A stretch of DNA of 20,000 nt, from NCBI GenBank assembly GCA_023212695.1, contig JALCCG010000311.1, positions 3,734-23,733 on the forward strand. Reading direction: 5' to 3'. How positions within the stretch are numbered: position 1 is the stretch's first letter; every line of letters starts with the position of its first letter. Below the pieces are notes generated by a model. That model was not told the DNA's origin, did not search any database, and saw only the letters and a list, made by a program, of their open reading frames with translations. The position numbers and the translations under genes are program-made. Below, one piece after another: positions 1 through 7,690 of the stretch. The DNA comes from Sporisorium sorghi (lineage: Eukaryota > Basidiomycota > Ustilaginomycetes > Ustilaginales > Ustilaginaceae).

Positions 1-1079
1 ACCTGTTCCCAGATGGATTCGAGGTAGTGCGGCAGGCCATCGGCGGGGATGCGCTTGTGGTATTCGGTCTTGAACACAAAGTCGGGGTCTTTGGGATCGA
101 CGAAGCGGGTCCTGAGCGCATCGACAGCTTTGTCAAACTCAACGGGTTGGAGGATCTTGTGCGGCAGCGTGATGAACATGAAGTCGAAAAAGTCGGTGAT
201 GTTGGACGACTCGAGGCCTTCCGGTTTGGACAGCGAGAACCAGATCTTGGTGAGGTCGGCCAGGATGGTCGCCGACAGGTTGGCGAGGGGCGTGACGCCA
301 ATGTGGTCGCGAATGACAAAAAGGAGGAGCGTCTTGTCCTTTGCACCTGCAGTTTTCGCTTTGCCAGCTTGGAACAGGCCGAGGTTGACTTCAAAGACGG
401 TCTTGAGCAGACCCATGTTGGCGCCCTGGTAGAGCCCGACCTGGTGCTCCCAGAGGTTGACGATGAGCACTTGGGCCGAAGCCATGGAGAAGAGCGCGGA
501 TTTGCGTTCAAAGTCTTGATCCTCGCCGCGCTCGCGACCGTCGGTGCCCTCAACGTCCATGACGAGCACGTTCATCTTGAGGCCCTTGCACATCCAAATA
601 CCCTTGGTGGTCTGCTGGCGCGCCGATTCGCTCATGACGTCAAAGTTGGTACCAAAGAGCTTGTTGAGCAGCGTCGACTTGCCCGTGGACTGCGAGCCGA
701 GCACAGCGCACAGATCGTATCCAAAACCAGCATCGGCGAGACCCCAATTTTGCAGATGAGGAGCGAATTGCGACTTGTTGAACTTTTGGTCTTCATCGAT
801 GAGTTGCATGCGACCTGTCTGGTCGGTTGCAGTGGCGGTGGTGGTGGTGGTGGTGGTGGTGGTGGTTGTTGTTGTTGTTGGGGCTGTGATTGGAGCAGCA
901 GCAGTTGCAGCTGGAGTGGCGATGGGCTGTTGAACGGAAGCAGCGACGCCGTTGGGATGCGAGGATGCAGCAGTGATCGGCTTGTCCTTGAGCAGCTGCG
1001 ACTGTACTGCCTGGGCGGTGTGCAGCTCGTGCTCGTGCTGAGCGAGGAGCTGCTTGGCGTTGTCGACGTTGAGCTCCAT
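1..1079 (-). CDS. SEY1: SEY1, ER membrane-fusion dynamin-like GTPase (partial, 3' end outside window)
   Basis: This is the RHD3/Sey1 family GTPase, the fungal and plant counterpart of atlastin, which fuses ER tubules homotypically. About 359 N-terminal codons are present; the frame runs open off the left edge, so the rest of the GTPase region, the helical bundle and the C-terminal membrane hairpin lie outside. The ATG at 1079 opens a low-complexity leader with 14 consecutive Thr (residues 68-81). The GTPase domain follows: P-loop GSQSTGKS at residues 128-135, a switch region with TTKGIW, the G3 motif [10 protein letters not shown], and a G4-like RDH after LLLFVI. No intron is visible. It is transcribed divergently from the G3BP-like gene. 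Identity is secure from the G motifs and their flanks. The start is inferred as the ATG preceding the family's usual variable leader. Confidence 0.93.
   Translation of the reverse strand, partial: MELNVDNAKQLLAQHEHELHTAQAVQSQLLKDKPITAASSHPNGVAASVQQPIATPAATAAAPITAPTTTTTTTTTTTTTTATATDQTGRMQLIDEDQKFNKSQFAPHLQNWGLADAGFGYDLCAVLGSQSTGKSTLLNKLFGTNFDVMSESARQQTTKGIWMCKGLKMNVLVMDVEGTDGRERGEDQDFERKSALFSMASAQVLIVNLWEHQVGLYQGANMGLLKTVFEVNLGLFQAGKAKTAGAKDKTLLLFVIRDHIGVTPLANLSATILADLTKIWFSLSKPEGLESSNITDFFDFMFITLPHKILQPVEFDKAVDALRTRFVDPKDPDFVFKTEYHKRIPADGLPHYLESIWEQ
837..878 (-). repeat. Poly-threonine trinucleotide repeat inside SEY1
   Basis: Fourteen consecutive Thr codons on the minus strand (four ACA then ten ACC) form a GGT/TGT triplet run on the plus strand. 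It sits in the variable leader before the GTPase domain, so changes in repeat number should be tolerated in frame. Confidence 0.9.
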
Positions 1080-2046
1080 GGCTGACTGACTCACTGACTG
1101 TTGGGTGCTTTCGGAAAGCAGTCCGACGAGTGGATTGATAGTGATCGTGTGATGGATGGAAAGTGAGAGAGAGAGAGAGAGAATGTCACACAATTCCGAC
1201 GTTTGGCGGGCTGGCTGACACACGCACTCGCACTATAATTTCCCGCTCGCCGAAAAGTGACACGCAACGCGGCACACAACTCGAGCCCCGTGCGCGATGT
1301 GAGTGTTGCTTCTCTCTCTCGCGTCAATTCAGAGCGAGACTTTGAAAAGGCTGCAAGTTTTGTATTCATCTCGTTGAAAGAGTGTTGCAGAAGAACTGAA
1401 GAAAAAGGCGGGGTTGAGTCCAAAGCGTTCTTCTCACATTTCTTCTGATCGGCGCTTCCTCGTTGGTTGCTTTGATGGCCATTCAGTCACATTGCCATTT
1501 GAAGGACGATCCGATATTGCACACACTGAAAACACGATCAGCGATCAACTTCGGATGAGCCTGACGAAAAGACAAGAGAGAGAAAGAGAGAAGAAGAGCC
1601 AGTGAGAGGAGCAACACCGACCGACCGAAGCTCTCGTCGCTTGGCTGCTCAATCGCTTGTTCCGACGATTTCTTCCGAATTCGCCGCGCTCCAGTTGAGC
1701 AATGAAATTCGGCCGCTGTAACCCTAAGTTGCTCTCAAACAAGCTCAAACAAGGCAAGCTCAGCTTGAGTCGGGCGAGAGAGAGAGAGCCAAGGCTGATC
1801 TCTGCTGTGCCGTCGGCTGCAAAGAGCTTTGTGTGCGTTTCTCCTCCACCAGTAAATCGAGCAAGCAAGCAGAGCGCGGCACAGTCACGTGAGAGCAACA
1901 GCGACTCGATCAGAGAGCCCGGTCGGTGCGTCGTTTGTCTCTGTCACTGTCACCATCATCAGCATTCATCGCCACCTCTTCTCTATTTTCTCTCTTTGGG
2001 TCTTGTAGCAGCGTCGTCCATCGTCTCAGCATAAACCTCGTCCACC
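1080..2046. promoter_or_regulatory. Divergent intergenic region, SEY1 / G3BP-like gene
   Basis: This 967-bp stretch separates two divergent starts and should hold both promoters and 5' leaders. It contains a (GA)9 microsatellite at 1165-1182, further GA- and CT-rich tracts (about 1575-1600, 1775-1790 and 1975-1995) and one AACCCTAA octamer near 1719. The CT-rich stretch just before the ATG at 2047 looks like a typical fungal pyrimidine-rich leader. An ATG at 1702 opens a 110-codon frame that ends at 2034, which would be an upstream ORF if transcription starts before it. I see no convincing TATA box and no conserved protein. Confidence 0.55.
1165..1182. repeat. (GA)9 microsatellite
   Basis: A simple dinucleotide repeat about 90 bp upstream of the SEY1 start, probably in its leader or promoter. 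Confidence 0.85.
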
Positions 2047-3597
2047 ATGTCCGCCGCCGTCACTGCAAGCAATGCCGCCGCCAGCGCCGCCAACGGTGTC
2101 TCTTCTTCCTCTTCAGCAGCATCCTCCTCTGCAGTCGCTGCCAATGCCACTGGTGCCAAACCCGCCGTTCAGCCCTCGGAAGTCGGCTGGCTGTTCGTCA
2201 CGCAGTACTACACCTTCCTCAACCAGAACCCGGGCCGCCTGCACTGCTTCTTCACCAAGAAATCCACCATGGTCCACGGCACCGAGCAGCAGGAGTCGTC
2301 GCCATGCTTTGGTCAGCAGCAGATCCACGACAAGATCACCTCGCTCAACTTCCAGGACGCAAAGGTGTTTGTCTCCAACGTCGACACCCAGAGCTCCGCC
2401 AGCGGTGGCATCCTCGTCCAGGTGTTGGGTGAGCTCAGCAACAACGGCGGCGCTTGGAGGAAGTTTGCGCAGACCTTCTTCTTGGCCGAGCAGCCCAACG
2501 GGTACTATGTGCTCAACGACATTTTCCGCTACTTGAAGGACGAGGAGGAGATCGAGGCCGAGGCCGAGGCGCTCGACGAGGCGATCCAGGACGAGATCGA
2601 CGAGGCTGACAACAAGGGCGTCGAGGTGCCTCACACCATCGAGGTCAACAACATTGGCAACGCCAACGCTCTGCCGCACCTGCCTCTGCCTGCATCGGCC
2701 AAGCCTGCTATCGAGTCGAGCACCGACGCCAAACCAGCTGAGGAGCCAGCTTCTTCTGCTCAAGTTGCCGCTGTGCCTGCCGTCGACGAGGCCGTGGCTA
2801 CCTCGACCGACGCTGAGCCTACCAAGGCCGAGGCTGACCAGGTCCGGGTCGACAAGAAGGTCACTGCCATCGAGGCTGACGAGGCTCCCGCCGCTCCCAA
2901 GGGTGCCAGTGACGCTCCCGCTGCTGCGCCTGCTGCGCCTGCTGCGCCTGCTGCGCCTGCTGCGCCTGCTCAGCCCGCCGGCCCACCCAAACCAAAGACG
3001 TGGGCCACGCTCGCCGCCTCGGACGTGACGCGCTGGGGCTCCAACGTCTCCGCCGAAGCCAAAGGTGTCTCTTCGTCCCGCCCCGCTGGCGCCTCCGCCT
3101 CCACTTCCGCAGCCAAGCCCGCCACCGCTGCTCCTGCCAAGTCGGCCGCCTCCCCCGCTTCTTCCGCCGCCGCCGCCGCCGCCGCCGCCGCGGCGGGAAG
3201 CGCCAGCTCCTCGCCCTCGGTGTACATCAAAAACGTCGACGCCGACAAGGTCACCGACGCCGCACTCCGCCAAGCCCTCGAGGCGTTTGGCACGGTCAAG
3301 GACGTGCAGATCCTCGCCGCGCGTTCGTGTGCTTTCGCCGAGTTCACCAGCGTCGACGGCGCCCGCAAGGCTGTTGCTAAGGGCAGTGTTGCCGTGGGCA
3401 AGAACGGGGTTAGTGTGACGATTGAGGAGCGACGAAAGCCGGCTGCGGGTGGCGCTGGCGCTGGTGGAAGGGGTGCGCCGGGTGCAGGTGCGGGTGCGCG
3501 TAACGGTGCTGGGGCTAACGGTCGCGTTGGCGGTGTTGCTCGCGGTGGTGCGGCTGTGCGCGGTGGTGGTGCGAGGGGCCGTGGTGGCGCCAACTGA
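2047..3597 (+). CDS. G3BP-like protein (NTF2-like domain, RRM, RGG tail)
   Basis: The 516-residue protein has the three-part order of the G3BP / Nxt3 / Bre5 family: an N-terminal NTF2-like domain (about 43-163, with the GWLFVTQYYTFLNQNP start and the YYVLNDIFRYL end), an acidic then Ala/Pro-rich linker, an RRM (about 392-465, RNP2 VYIKNV and RNP1-like SCAFAEF), and a Gly/Arg-rich tail with RGG-type repeats. Family members bind mRNA in the cytoplasm, nucleate stress granules and, as Bre5 in yeast, act as cofactor of a ubiquitin protease. Those roles are inferred by homology. The start has a good context (tccaccATG). The linker holds a 9-bp tandem repeat and a poly-Ala tract. A 544-codon frame on the opposite strand is a composition shadow. 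The domain call is firm; the exact orthologue is less so. Confidence 0.9.
   Translation: MSAAVTASNAAASAANGVSSSSSAASSSAVAANATGAKPAVQPSEVGWLFVTQYYTFLNQNPGRLHCFFTKKSTMVHGTEQQESSPCFGQQQIHDKITSLNFQDAKVFVSNVDTQSSASGGILVQVLGELSNNGGAWRKFAQTFFLAEQPNGYYVLNDIFRYLKDEEEIEAEAEALDEAIQDEIDEADNKGVEVPHTIEVNNIGNANALPHLPLPASAKPAIESSTDAKPAEEPASSAQVAAVPAVDEAVATSTDAEPTKAEADQVRVDKKVTAIEADEAPAAPKGASDAPAAAPAAPAAPAAPAAPAQPAGPPKPKTWATLAASDVTRWGSNVSAEAKGVSSSRPAGASASTSAAKPATAAPAKSAASPASSAAAAAAAAAAGSASSSPSVYIKNVDADKVTDAALRQALEAFGTVKDVQILAARSCAFAEFTSVDGARKAVAKGSVAVGKNGVSVTIEERRKPAAGGAGAGGRGAPGAGAGARNGAGANGRVGGVARGGAAVRGGGARGRGGAN
2923..2967 (+). repeat. 9-bp tandem repeat (5 copies) in the G3BP-like linker
   Basis: Five perfect copies of GCTGCGCCT encode an Ala-Ala-Pro repeat in the disordered linker between the NTF2-like and RRM domains. 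Being a multiple of three, it can expand or contract without a frameshift. Confidence 0.9.
3166..3192 (+). repeat. (GCC)n poly-alanine tract
   Basis: A GCC trinucleotide run encodes about 11 consecutive alanines immediately upstream of the RRM of the G3BP-like protein. Confidence 0.8.
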
Positions 3598-3791
3598 CAG
3601 CTTGCCAAAAAGCACTCGACGTTCTCTTTCGACAACATGATCTCGCTGCACGCCACACCAACACAACACACAACAAAGCTTCTCTAACACATCATCTGTA
3701 TTCCTCACAAAGACAAACACACACGCGCATCGCACTTTCCGACGCAAACAACATTATTCCAATACCATCTATTCTATCCATCCAGCGTCAT

Positions 3792-4046
3792 CTACACATC
3801 TATATCTTGCTCTTGCTCTTGTTCTTGTTCACCGCGAAGGGCAGGACGCAGCTCCGCCTGCACATTGCTCAGGCTCTTGCCCCTCTTCAACACTCCGATA
3901 CGCACGTCAACCTCCGCATGCGAAACCGCCTGGATGTACGTCGCCGACAGCACCAACGGGTCGATCGAAGCGCGGTAGGTGGCAGAGGTTGAGGTGATGG
4001 TCGACTCGTCCAGTTTGGACATCACTGCTGTTGGAAGGCTCGGCAT
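3792..4046 (-). pseudogene. Thioesterase-like relic (84 codons, centre of domain apparently missing)
   Basis: An 84-codon frame from an ATG at 4046 to a TAG at 3792. It reads like the two flanks of an acyl-CoA thioesterase-like (4HBT_3/TesB-type) hot-dog domain: an N-terminal TYRASID strand, then directly DPLVLSATYIQAV and VLKRGKSLSNVQAEL. In family members these blocks are separated by a central segment with a GGY-type motif. Here they abut without a frame break or splice sites, so an internal in-frame deletion is the simplest reading. The C-terminal half of the family is also missing; the frame ends in a Gln-Glu repeat made by a short microsatellite. It converges on the G3BP-like gene and diverges from RMT2. 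It may be a pseudogene or a small expressed protein. Family assignment is by recalled pattern, so moderate. Confidence 0.5.
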
Positions 4047-4382
4047 CGTGCTGATATTCTCCTACGATGTTGTTGGTGGTGAGGAAGGTGATGACTGAGC
4101 GAGCTTGCGAAAGAAAAGATATGCATGTCGATTCTGACAGCTTTCACAACGTTTAGCCGACTAGCCGATGAATTCCTCTCGGCAATCTAAAAATAGTCAC
4201 CAAATGTGGACGACGACGATCTGACAATGAAGCAGATTCTCGGGAGTCGGATCGCAACACGCTTGTCAAAATTTGCCAGGGGAAAAAAAAAAGAGTTGTC
4301 GTTCGCCGTCAGAAATGGACCCTTCTTTTCTTGTCACCTCTCACCTCTCTCACTCTCAAGCCAAGGAAGAGCATCAGCGACC
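4047..4382. promoter_or_regulatory. RMT2 upstream region
   Basis: A 336-bp stretch between the thioesterase relic and RMT2. It has an AT-rich patch with a weak TATA-like element (ctaaaaatag near 4188), an A-tract near 4285, and a CT-rich leader just before the RMT2 ATG. An in-frame ATG at 4227 could add 52 residues to RMT2. Nothing else is recognised. Confidence 0.4.
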
Positions 4383-5636
4383 ATGACGGACGCAACCTCC
4401 TCCGCCACCGCCGCAGCGGAACAGCTCACCGACCTCCTCCCACCCAGCCGAGTCGCACGCAATCTCGAACTGCACCTCGCTGCCGAAGCCGGCGACCTCC
4501 CTCTCATCCAATCCCTCCTCTCCTCTGGCCCCTCTGATAAAGACGACGATGGCGGCGTCGACGTATGGTACGAAGACCCCTCGAGTGCCAACTGGTCCGC
4601 GCTACACTTGGCAGCGGAACAGGGCCACTTGGACGCGGTCAAGCTGCTGCTGCGGCACGGAGCGATCTGGAATGCCGTCGACGCAAACGGCTTTACCGCG
4701 GCACAGGTAGCGTGGAGCATGAACCACGAGGCGGTGTACAGGGCGATATTCGAAGAGGGCGTGAGGCAGACATTCCTCCTAAATGCGCTACAGGGCCATG
4801 CCGCCTCCTCCCCAGAAGAAGACGGGCCGAACCAGGCGAAACGCGCAAAGACCGATACGGACGGTACCGTGACCACGTCCAGCGATGGGGCGCATATGAC
4901 GCTCAAACCCTCTGCGACTGACGTGGCCAACGATACCGCGCGCTACCTCGCCACTCCTCTGCGCTTCGTGCCCGACCCTCTCGGGCAGGTGCGCTGCTTG
5001 GACGCGGACAACAACATGGTCATGGCGCCCTGGGAGACGGACATCATGCAGCTCTCGGCCTCGCTCCTCTGCGACAACCAACCCCCCAACTTCGCCGTCC
5101 TCAACGTCGGCTTTGGCCTCGGCATCATCGACACGCTCCTCCAGCAGTACAAACCGGCGCGGCACGTGATCATCGAAGCGCATCCGGATGCACTGGCCTA
5201 CGCGCGCAAGTTGGGCTTCGACCGCATGCCGGGCGTCGAGCTGTTCGAAGGGCGGTGGGAGGACTGGATCGTTGACAGCGACGCGCCGTCGGCCATCGCT
5301 AAAATGACTGCGCTCGGAAGCTTTGACGCGATCTACTGGGACACGTACAGCCAGGGCTACGCCGATATCAAGCGGTTCTTCGACGCGCTCCCTAACATCC
5401 TCAACGGCCCGGAGAGCAGGTTCAGCTTCTTCCACGGCCTCGGTGCGACCAACGCGTTCTTCTACGACGTATACACGCGCATCGCCGAGCTCGACCTGCG
5501 TGAGATCGGTTTGAGCACGACATGGCACACCCTCTCCCCCGCAGTCCGCGACGACGAGTGGCAGGGCGTAAAGCAAAAGTACTGGCAGCTCGAACGCTAC
5601 CACTGCCCGCTAAGCAGGTTGCAGGTTTGGCATTAA
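4383..5636 (+). CDS. RMT2: RMT2, protein arginine delta-N-methyltransferase with ankyrin repeats
   Basis: The 417-residue protein matches Rmt2, which in yeast monomethylates the delta nitrogen of an arginine in ribosomal protein Rpl12. The N-terminal part (about 26-125) holds ankyrin-type repeats (ALHLAAEQGHLDAVKLLLRHGA). A low-complexity linker follows, then the SAM-dependent methyltransferase domain from about 190: motif I VLNVGFGLGIID (239-250), an acidic post-I IIEAHPD (263-269), GRWEDW (290-295), FDAIYWDTYSQGY (314-326) and the C-terminal YHCPL / LQVWH ending. I chose the ATG at 4383 (gcgaccATG) because the conserved region starts shortly after it and the preceding sequence looks like a CT-rich leader. 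An in-frame ATG at 4227 would give 469 residues. The stop overlaps that of MDM10 on the other strand. Confidence 0.92.
   Translation: MTDATSSATAAAEQLTDLLPPSRVARNLELHLAAEAGDLPLIQSLLSSGPSDKDDDGGVDVWYEDPSSANWSALHLAAEQGHLDAVKLLLRHGAIWNAVDANGFTAAQVAWSMNHEAVYRAIFEEGVRQTFLLNALQGHAASSPEEDGPNQAKRAKTDTDGTVTTSSDGAHMTLKPSATDVANDTARYLATPLRFVPDPLGQVRCLDADNNMVMAPWETDIMQLSASLLCDNQPPNFAVLNVGFGLGIIDTLLQQYKPARHVIIEAHPDALAYARKLGFDRMPGVELFEGRWEDWIVDSDAPSAIAKMTALGSFDAIYWDTYSQGYADIKRFFDALPNILNGPESRFSFFHGLGATNAFFYDVYTRIAELDLREIGLSTTWHTLSPAVRDDEWQGVKQKYWQLERYHCPLSRLQVWH
5633..5636. other. Shared TTAA palindrome: overlapping convergent stop codons
   Basis: RMT2 stops with TAA at 5634-5636 and MDM10, on the opposite strand, stops with TAA read from 5635 to 5633. 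The two coding regions therefore overlap by four bases, so both 3' UTRs must run antisense into the partner's coding sequence. Confidence 0.93.
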
Positions 5637-7348
5637 TCGTCGTCGCACGCTCGGCTGAAATACATCACTTGCACTCCGATGCTCTTGACGATGCCCATTT
5701 TTCCTGCAGAAGATGGGGAAAGCGAGGCGGTGGGCGTGAGATCGGCTTTGACGCCGAGTGAGACGAGACAGGATGACAGACGGCCTTGCCAGAGGAGGCG
5801 GATGTCGGAGGTTGTGGAGATTCGCGCTTTGAGTACGCCGGTTATGGGCGAGATGAGGGTGGTGAGTGTCGATGGCGTCGTGGGCGGTGAAGGTGTTGGT
5901 GGAGGTGGCGATGCAGGCTCAGGGCGTAGGGACCACGATTCGTCGGTGCGTGTTGCTTGTCGAGCGTCATCGACGTCGCTTAGTTCGTCGCGCAACGACA
6001 AGGTCTTTGCCTGCCTCCCCAATCCCATCTCGCTCTTCCTCTCCTTCTCCGCGCTCCCCTCCTTTGCATCCCCCGAACTCGCCTCCGTCATCGCCGCAGC
6101 CGCACCCCCGCTGCGCCGTAACCAATACTCGGCGCCCACCGCCCACCCGGACTCGTAACTGTAAACATTGAAATCAAACCGCGAACACACCACGACGTCC
6201 CTCGCCATCCTTGCGGCGTACGCGGTGCTCAGGTGTCCCATCATCGGATTCAGCGTCGCTGTGATCACCGTCGGCGGCTGCGAGGGCACCGTTGCTTGAT
6301 GTGAGGTCTCCGACGAGACGGTAGCGTCGGCCGGCGCGATGACGGGCTGTGGATCCGGCAGCGTGCTGAAGCGGATACCCGTCGAGAGGCCGGCGGACTT
6401 CTCGACGGTGCTGACGAACACTTCGGCGCCCGCGCTGAACCGACCGCGCAGACCGCCGCCTGCATCGGTGTCTTCGTTCGTGCTGCCACTGCGGCTGGTG
6501 GTAGTGGTCGCCGTTTCTGCTGCGCCGTCCGTGTTGGTGGTGGGGGAAGCGTCGGCAGGGCCAAAGTTGTGCAGCACGCGGAAGCCCCAGAGCGCGTCGT
6601 CGATCGAGTAGCTGTACTCGGTGAACCACCTGCCTGTGTCTCTTTGCAGGGTGAGCTGGAGGTTCGTCGATCCTGGTGCGCCTAGGGCGTCGTGTGCCGT
6701 TGCTGGTGTCGTCGACGAGTGTTGTTGGGAGAAGTTCTGGGTGGACGAGTCGAGGCTGGCAGTGCCTTTTGCGGAGAGGGACGACGCGTACGCCGCAGCG
6801 GAGCGGAGCGCGTTGAGCGGATACTTGGGCGGCGTGCTGACCGCCGTAACGATCAGCTGCCACGTCGGGCTGACGCGGTGGGTGTACAGCGCATCCAGCC
6901 GCGCAGAGGGCACGTGCAGGCAGCCGTACACCAGGTACTCTCCTCCCCCCTTCCCCTCTTCCCTGTCAGGATCCTCAAACCGCTTCCCCGCGAGCCAGTA
7001 GTACTCCTTCTCCTCCCTTCTCCGCGGAGGATTAGCCTCGACAATGCGGAACCGCTCAATAACCTGCTTCAAGCGCACATCCTTGCTGCTCCGCCCAAAG
7101 TCCACGCGCCGCCGCGTGCTCGCGTAGATGTACCCAATGCCCGCATGCAAGTTCGGCAACGCACCCAGGCGGTAGGATGTGAAAAAGGGCGGCGTGGGCG
7201 ACGCGCTGATTGAAAGGGATAAGCCGGTGGGCACAGGGAAGTCCAGGATGGCGGAGGAGGAGGAGGTGAGATGCAGGTACGAGTTGTACTCGTTCCAGGA
7301 AGTGGCTTCAAAGTACCGGCGTAGGATGTGCGAGACAAAGTCGTGCAT
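5633..7348 (-). CDS. MDM10: MDM10, mitochondrial outer-membrane beta-barrel of ERMES
   Basis: The 571-residue product matches Mdm10, a porin-like beta-barrel that anchors the ER-mitochondria encounter structure and also works with the SAM complex in outer-membrane protein assembly. Diagnostic parts are the N-terminus MHDFVSHILRRYFEATSWN with the following Tyr/Leu and LDFPVPTGLSLSIS block, the SYRLGALPNLHAGIGYIY strand, a central SARLDALYTHRVSPTWQL region, the EYSYSIDDALWGFRVLHNFGP segment and the C-terminal ISPITGVLKARIS / LWQGRL / VSLGVKADL / GVQVMYFS block. Several Ser/Thr/Ala- and charge-rich insertions make it longer than yeast Mdm10. I chose the ATG at 7348 because the family's conserved N-terminus begins there, although the frame is open 67 codons further upstream. 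It follows NUP49 on the same strand and converges on RMT2. Confidence 0.92.
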   Translation of the reverse strand: MHDFVSHILRRYFEATSWNEYNSYLHLTSSSSAILDFPVPTGLSLSISASPTPPFFTSYRLGALPNLHAGIGYIYASTRRRVDFGRSSKDVRLKQVIERFRIVEANPPRRREEKEYYWLAGKRFEDPDREEGKGGGEYLVYGCLHVPSARLDALYTHRVSPTWQLIVTAVSTPPKYPLNALRSAAAYASSLSAKGTASLDSSTQNFSQQHSSTTPATAHDALGAPGSTNLQLTLQRDTGRWFTEYSYSIDDALWGFRVLHNFGPADASPTTNTDGAAETATTTTSRSGSTNEDTDAGGGLRGRFSAGAEVFVSTVEKSAGLSTGIRFSTLPDPQPVIAPADATVSSETSHQATVPSQPPTVITATLNPMMGHLSTAYAARMARDVVVCSRFDFNVYSYESGWAVGAEYWLRRSGGAAAAMTEASSGDAKEGSAEKERKSEMGLGRQAKTLSLRDELSDVDDARQATRTDESWSLRPEPASPPPPTPSPPTTPSTLTTLISPITGVLKARISTTSDIRLLWQGRLSSCLVSLGVKADLTPTASLSPSSAGKMGIVKSIGVQVMYFSRACDDD

Positions 7349-7690
7349 CGTTGCAAGCCGGCAACACCGAGGGATGGGGCGAGGCGGTGGAAGTGTGTGA
7401 GAGGGTGAGAGTGAGGGGAAGGTGAGGATGGCTTGATGGTGGGGAAAGAGCAAGAGTGGGATTTTTGAAGGGGATGAAAGAAAGGGTCCAAATCGAGATT
7501 GGGAATGGTCAATGCTCGAATGTTGAACGATGCCGCTCATCATCGACAACTACGAGTGTCATCTCTTTCTCAATCCCTTCCCACATCGCTTTCAAGGACC
7601 AGCTTCGTCAGAACGCACCTCTCACACTCTCTCTGTATACAGCACACCCATCAATGGCAGTCGCACTCGAACAACTTCAATCGATTTCCT
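7349..7690. promoter_or_regulatory. MDM10 upstream region / NUP49 3' region
   Basis: A 342-bp spacer between two tandem minus-strand genes, holding the NUP49 3' UTR and the MDM10 promoter and leader. On the minus strand the last 100 bp before the MDM10 start are pyrimidine-rich. No TATA box or other motif is recognised. Confidence 0.4.

Noticed and set aside
27..1085. 352-codon plus-strand frame across the SEY1 locus
   Set aside because: It lies antisense to a GTPase with recognisable motifs, starts with GTG and ends in Gly/Cys low complexity from the antisense poly-Thr repeat. It is a codon-composition shadow.
1702..2034. 110-codon plus-strand frame before the G3BP-like start
   Set aside because: Composition is leader-like (Ser/Arg, CT-rich DNA) with no domain. 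It could be an upstream ORF but is not supported as a gene.
2113..3747. 544-codon minus-strand frame
   Set aside because: It is antisense to the G3BP-like gene, Gly/Arg/Ser-rich and without domain character. GC-rich third positions explain the open frame.
4788..5603. 271-codon minus-strand frame
   Set aside because: Antisense to the RMT2 methyltransferase domain; no family features of its own.
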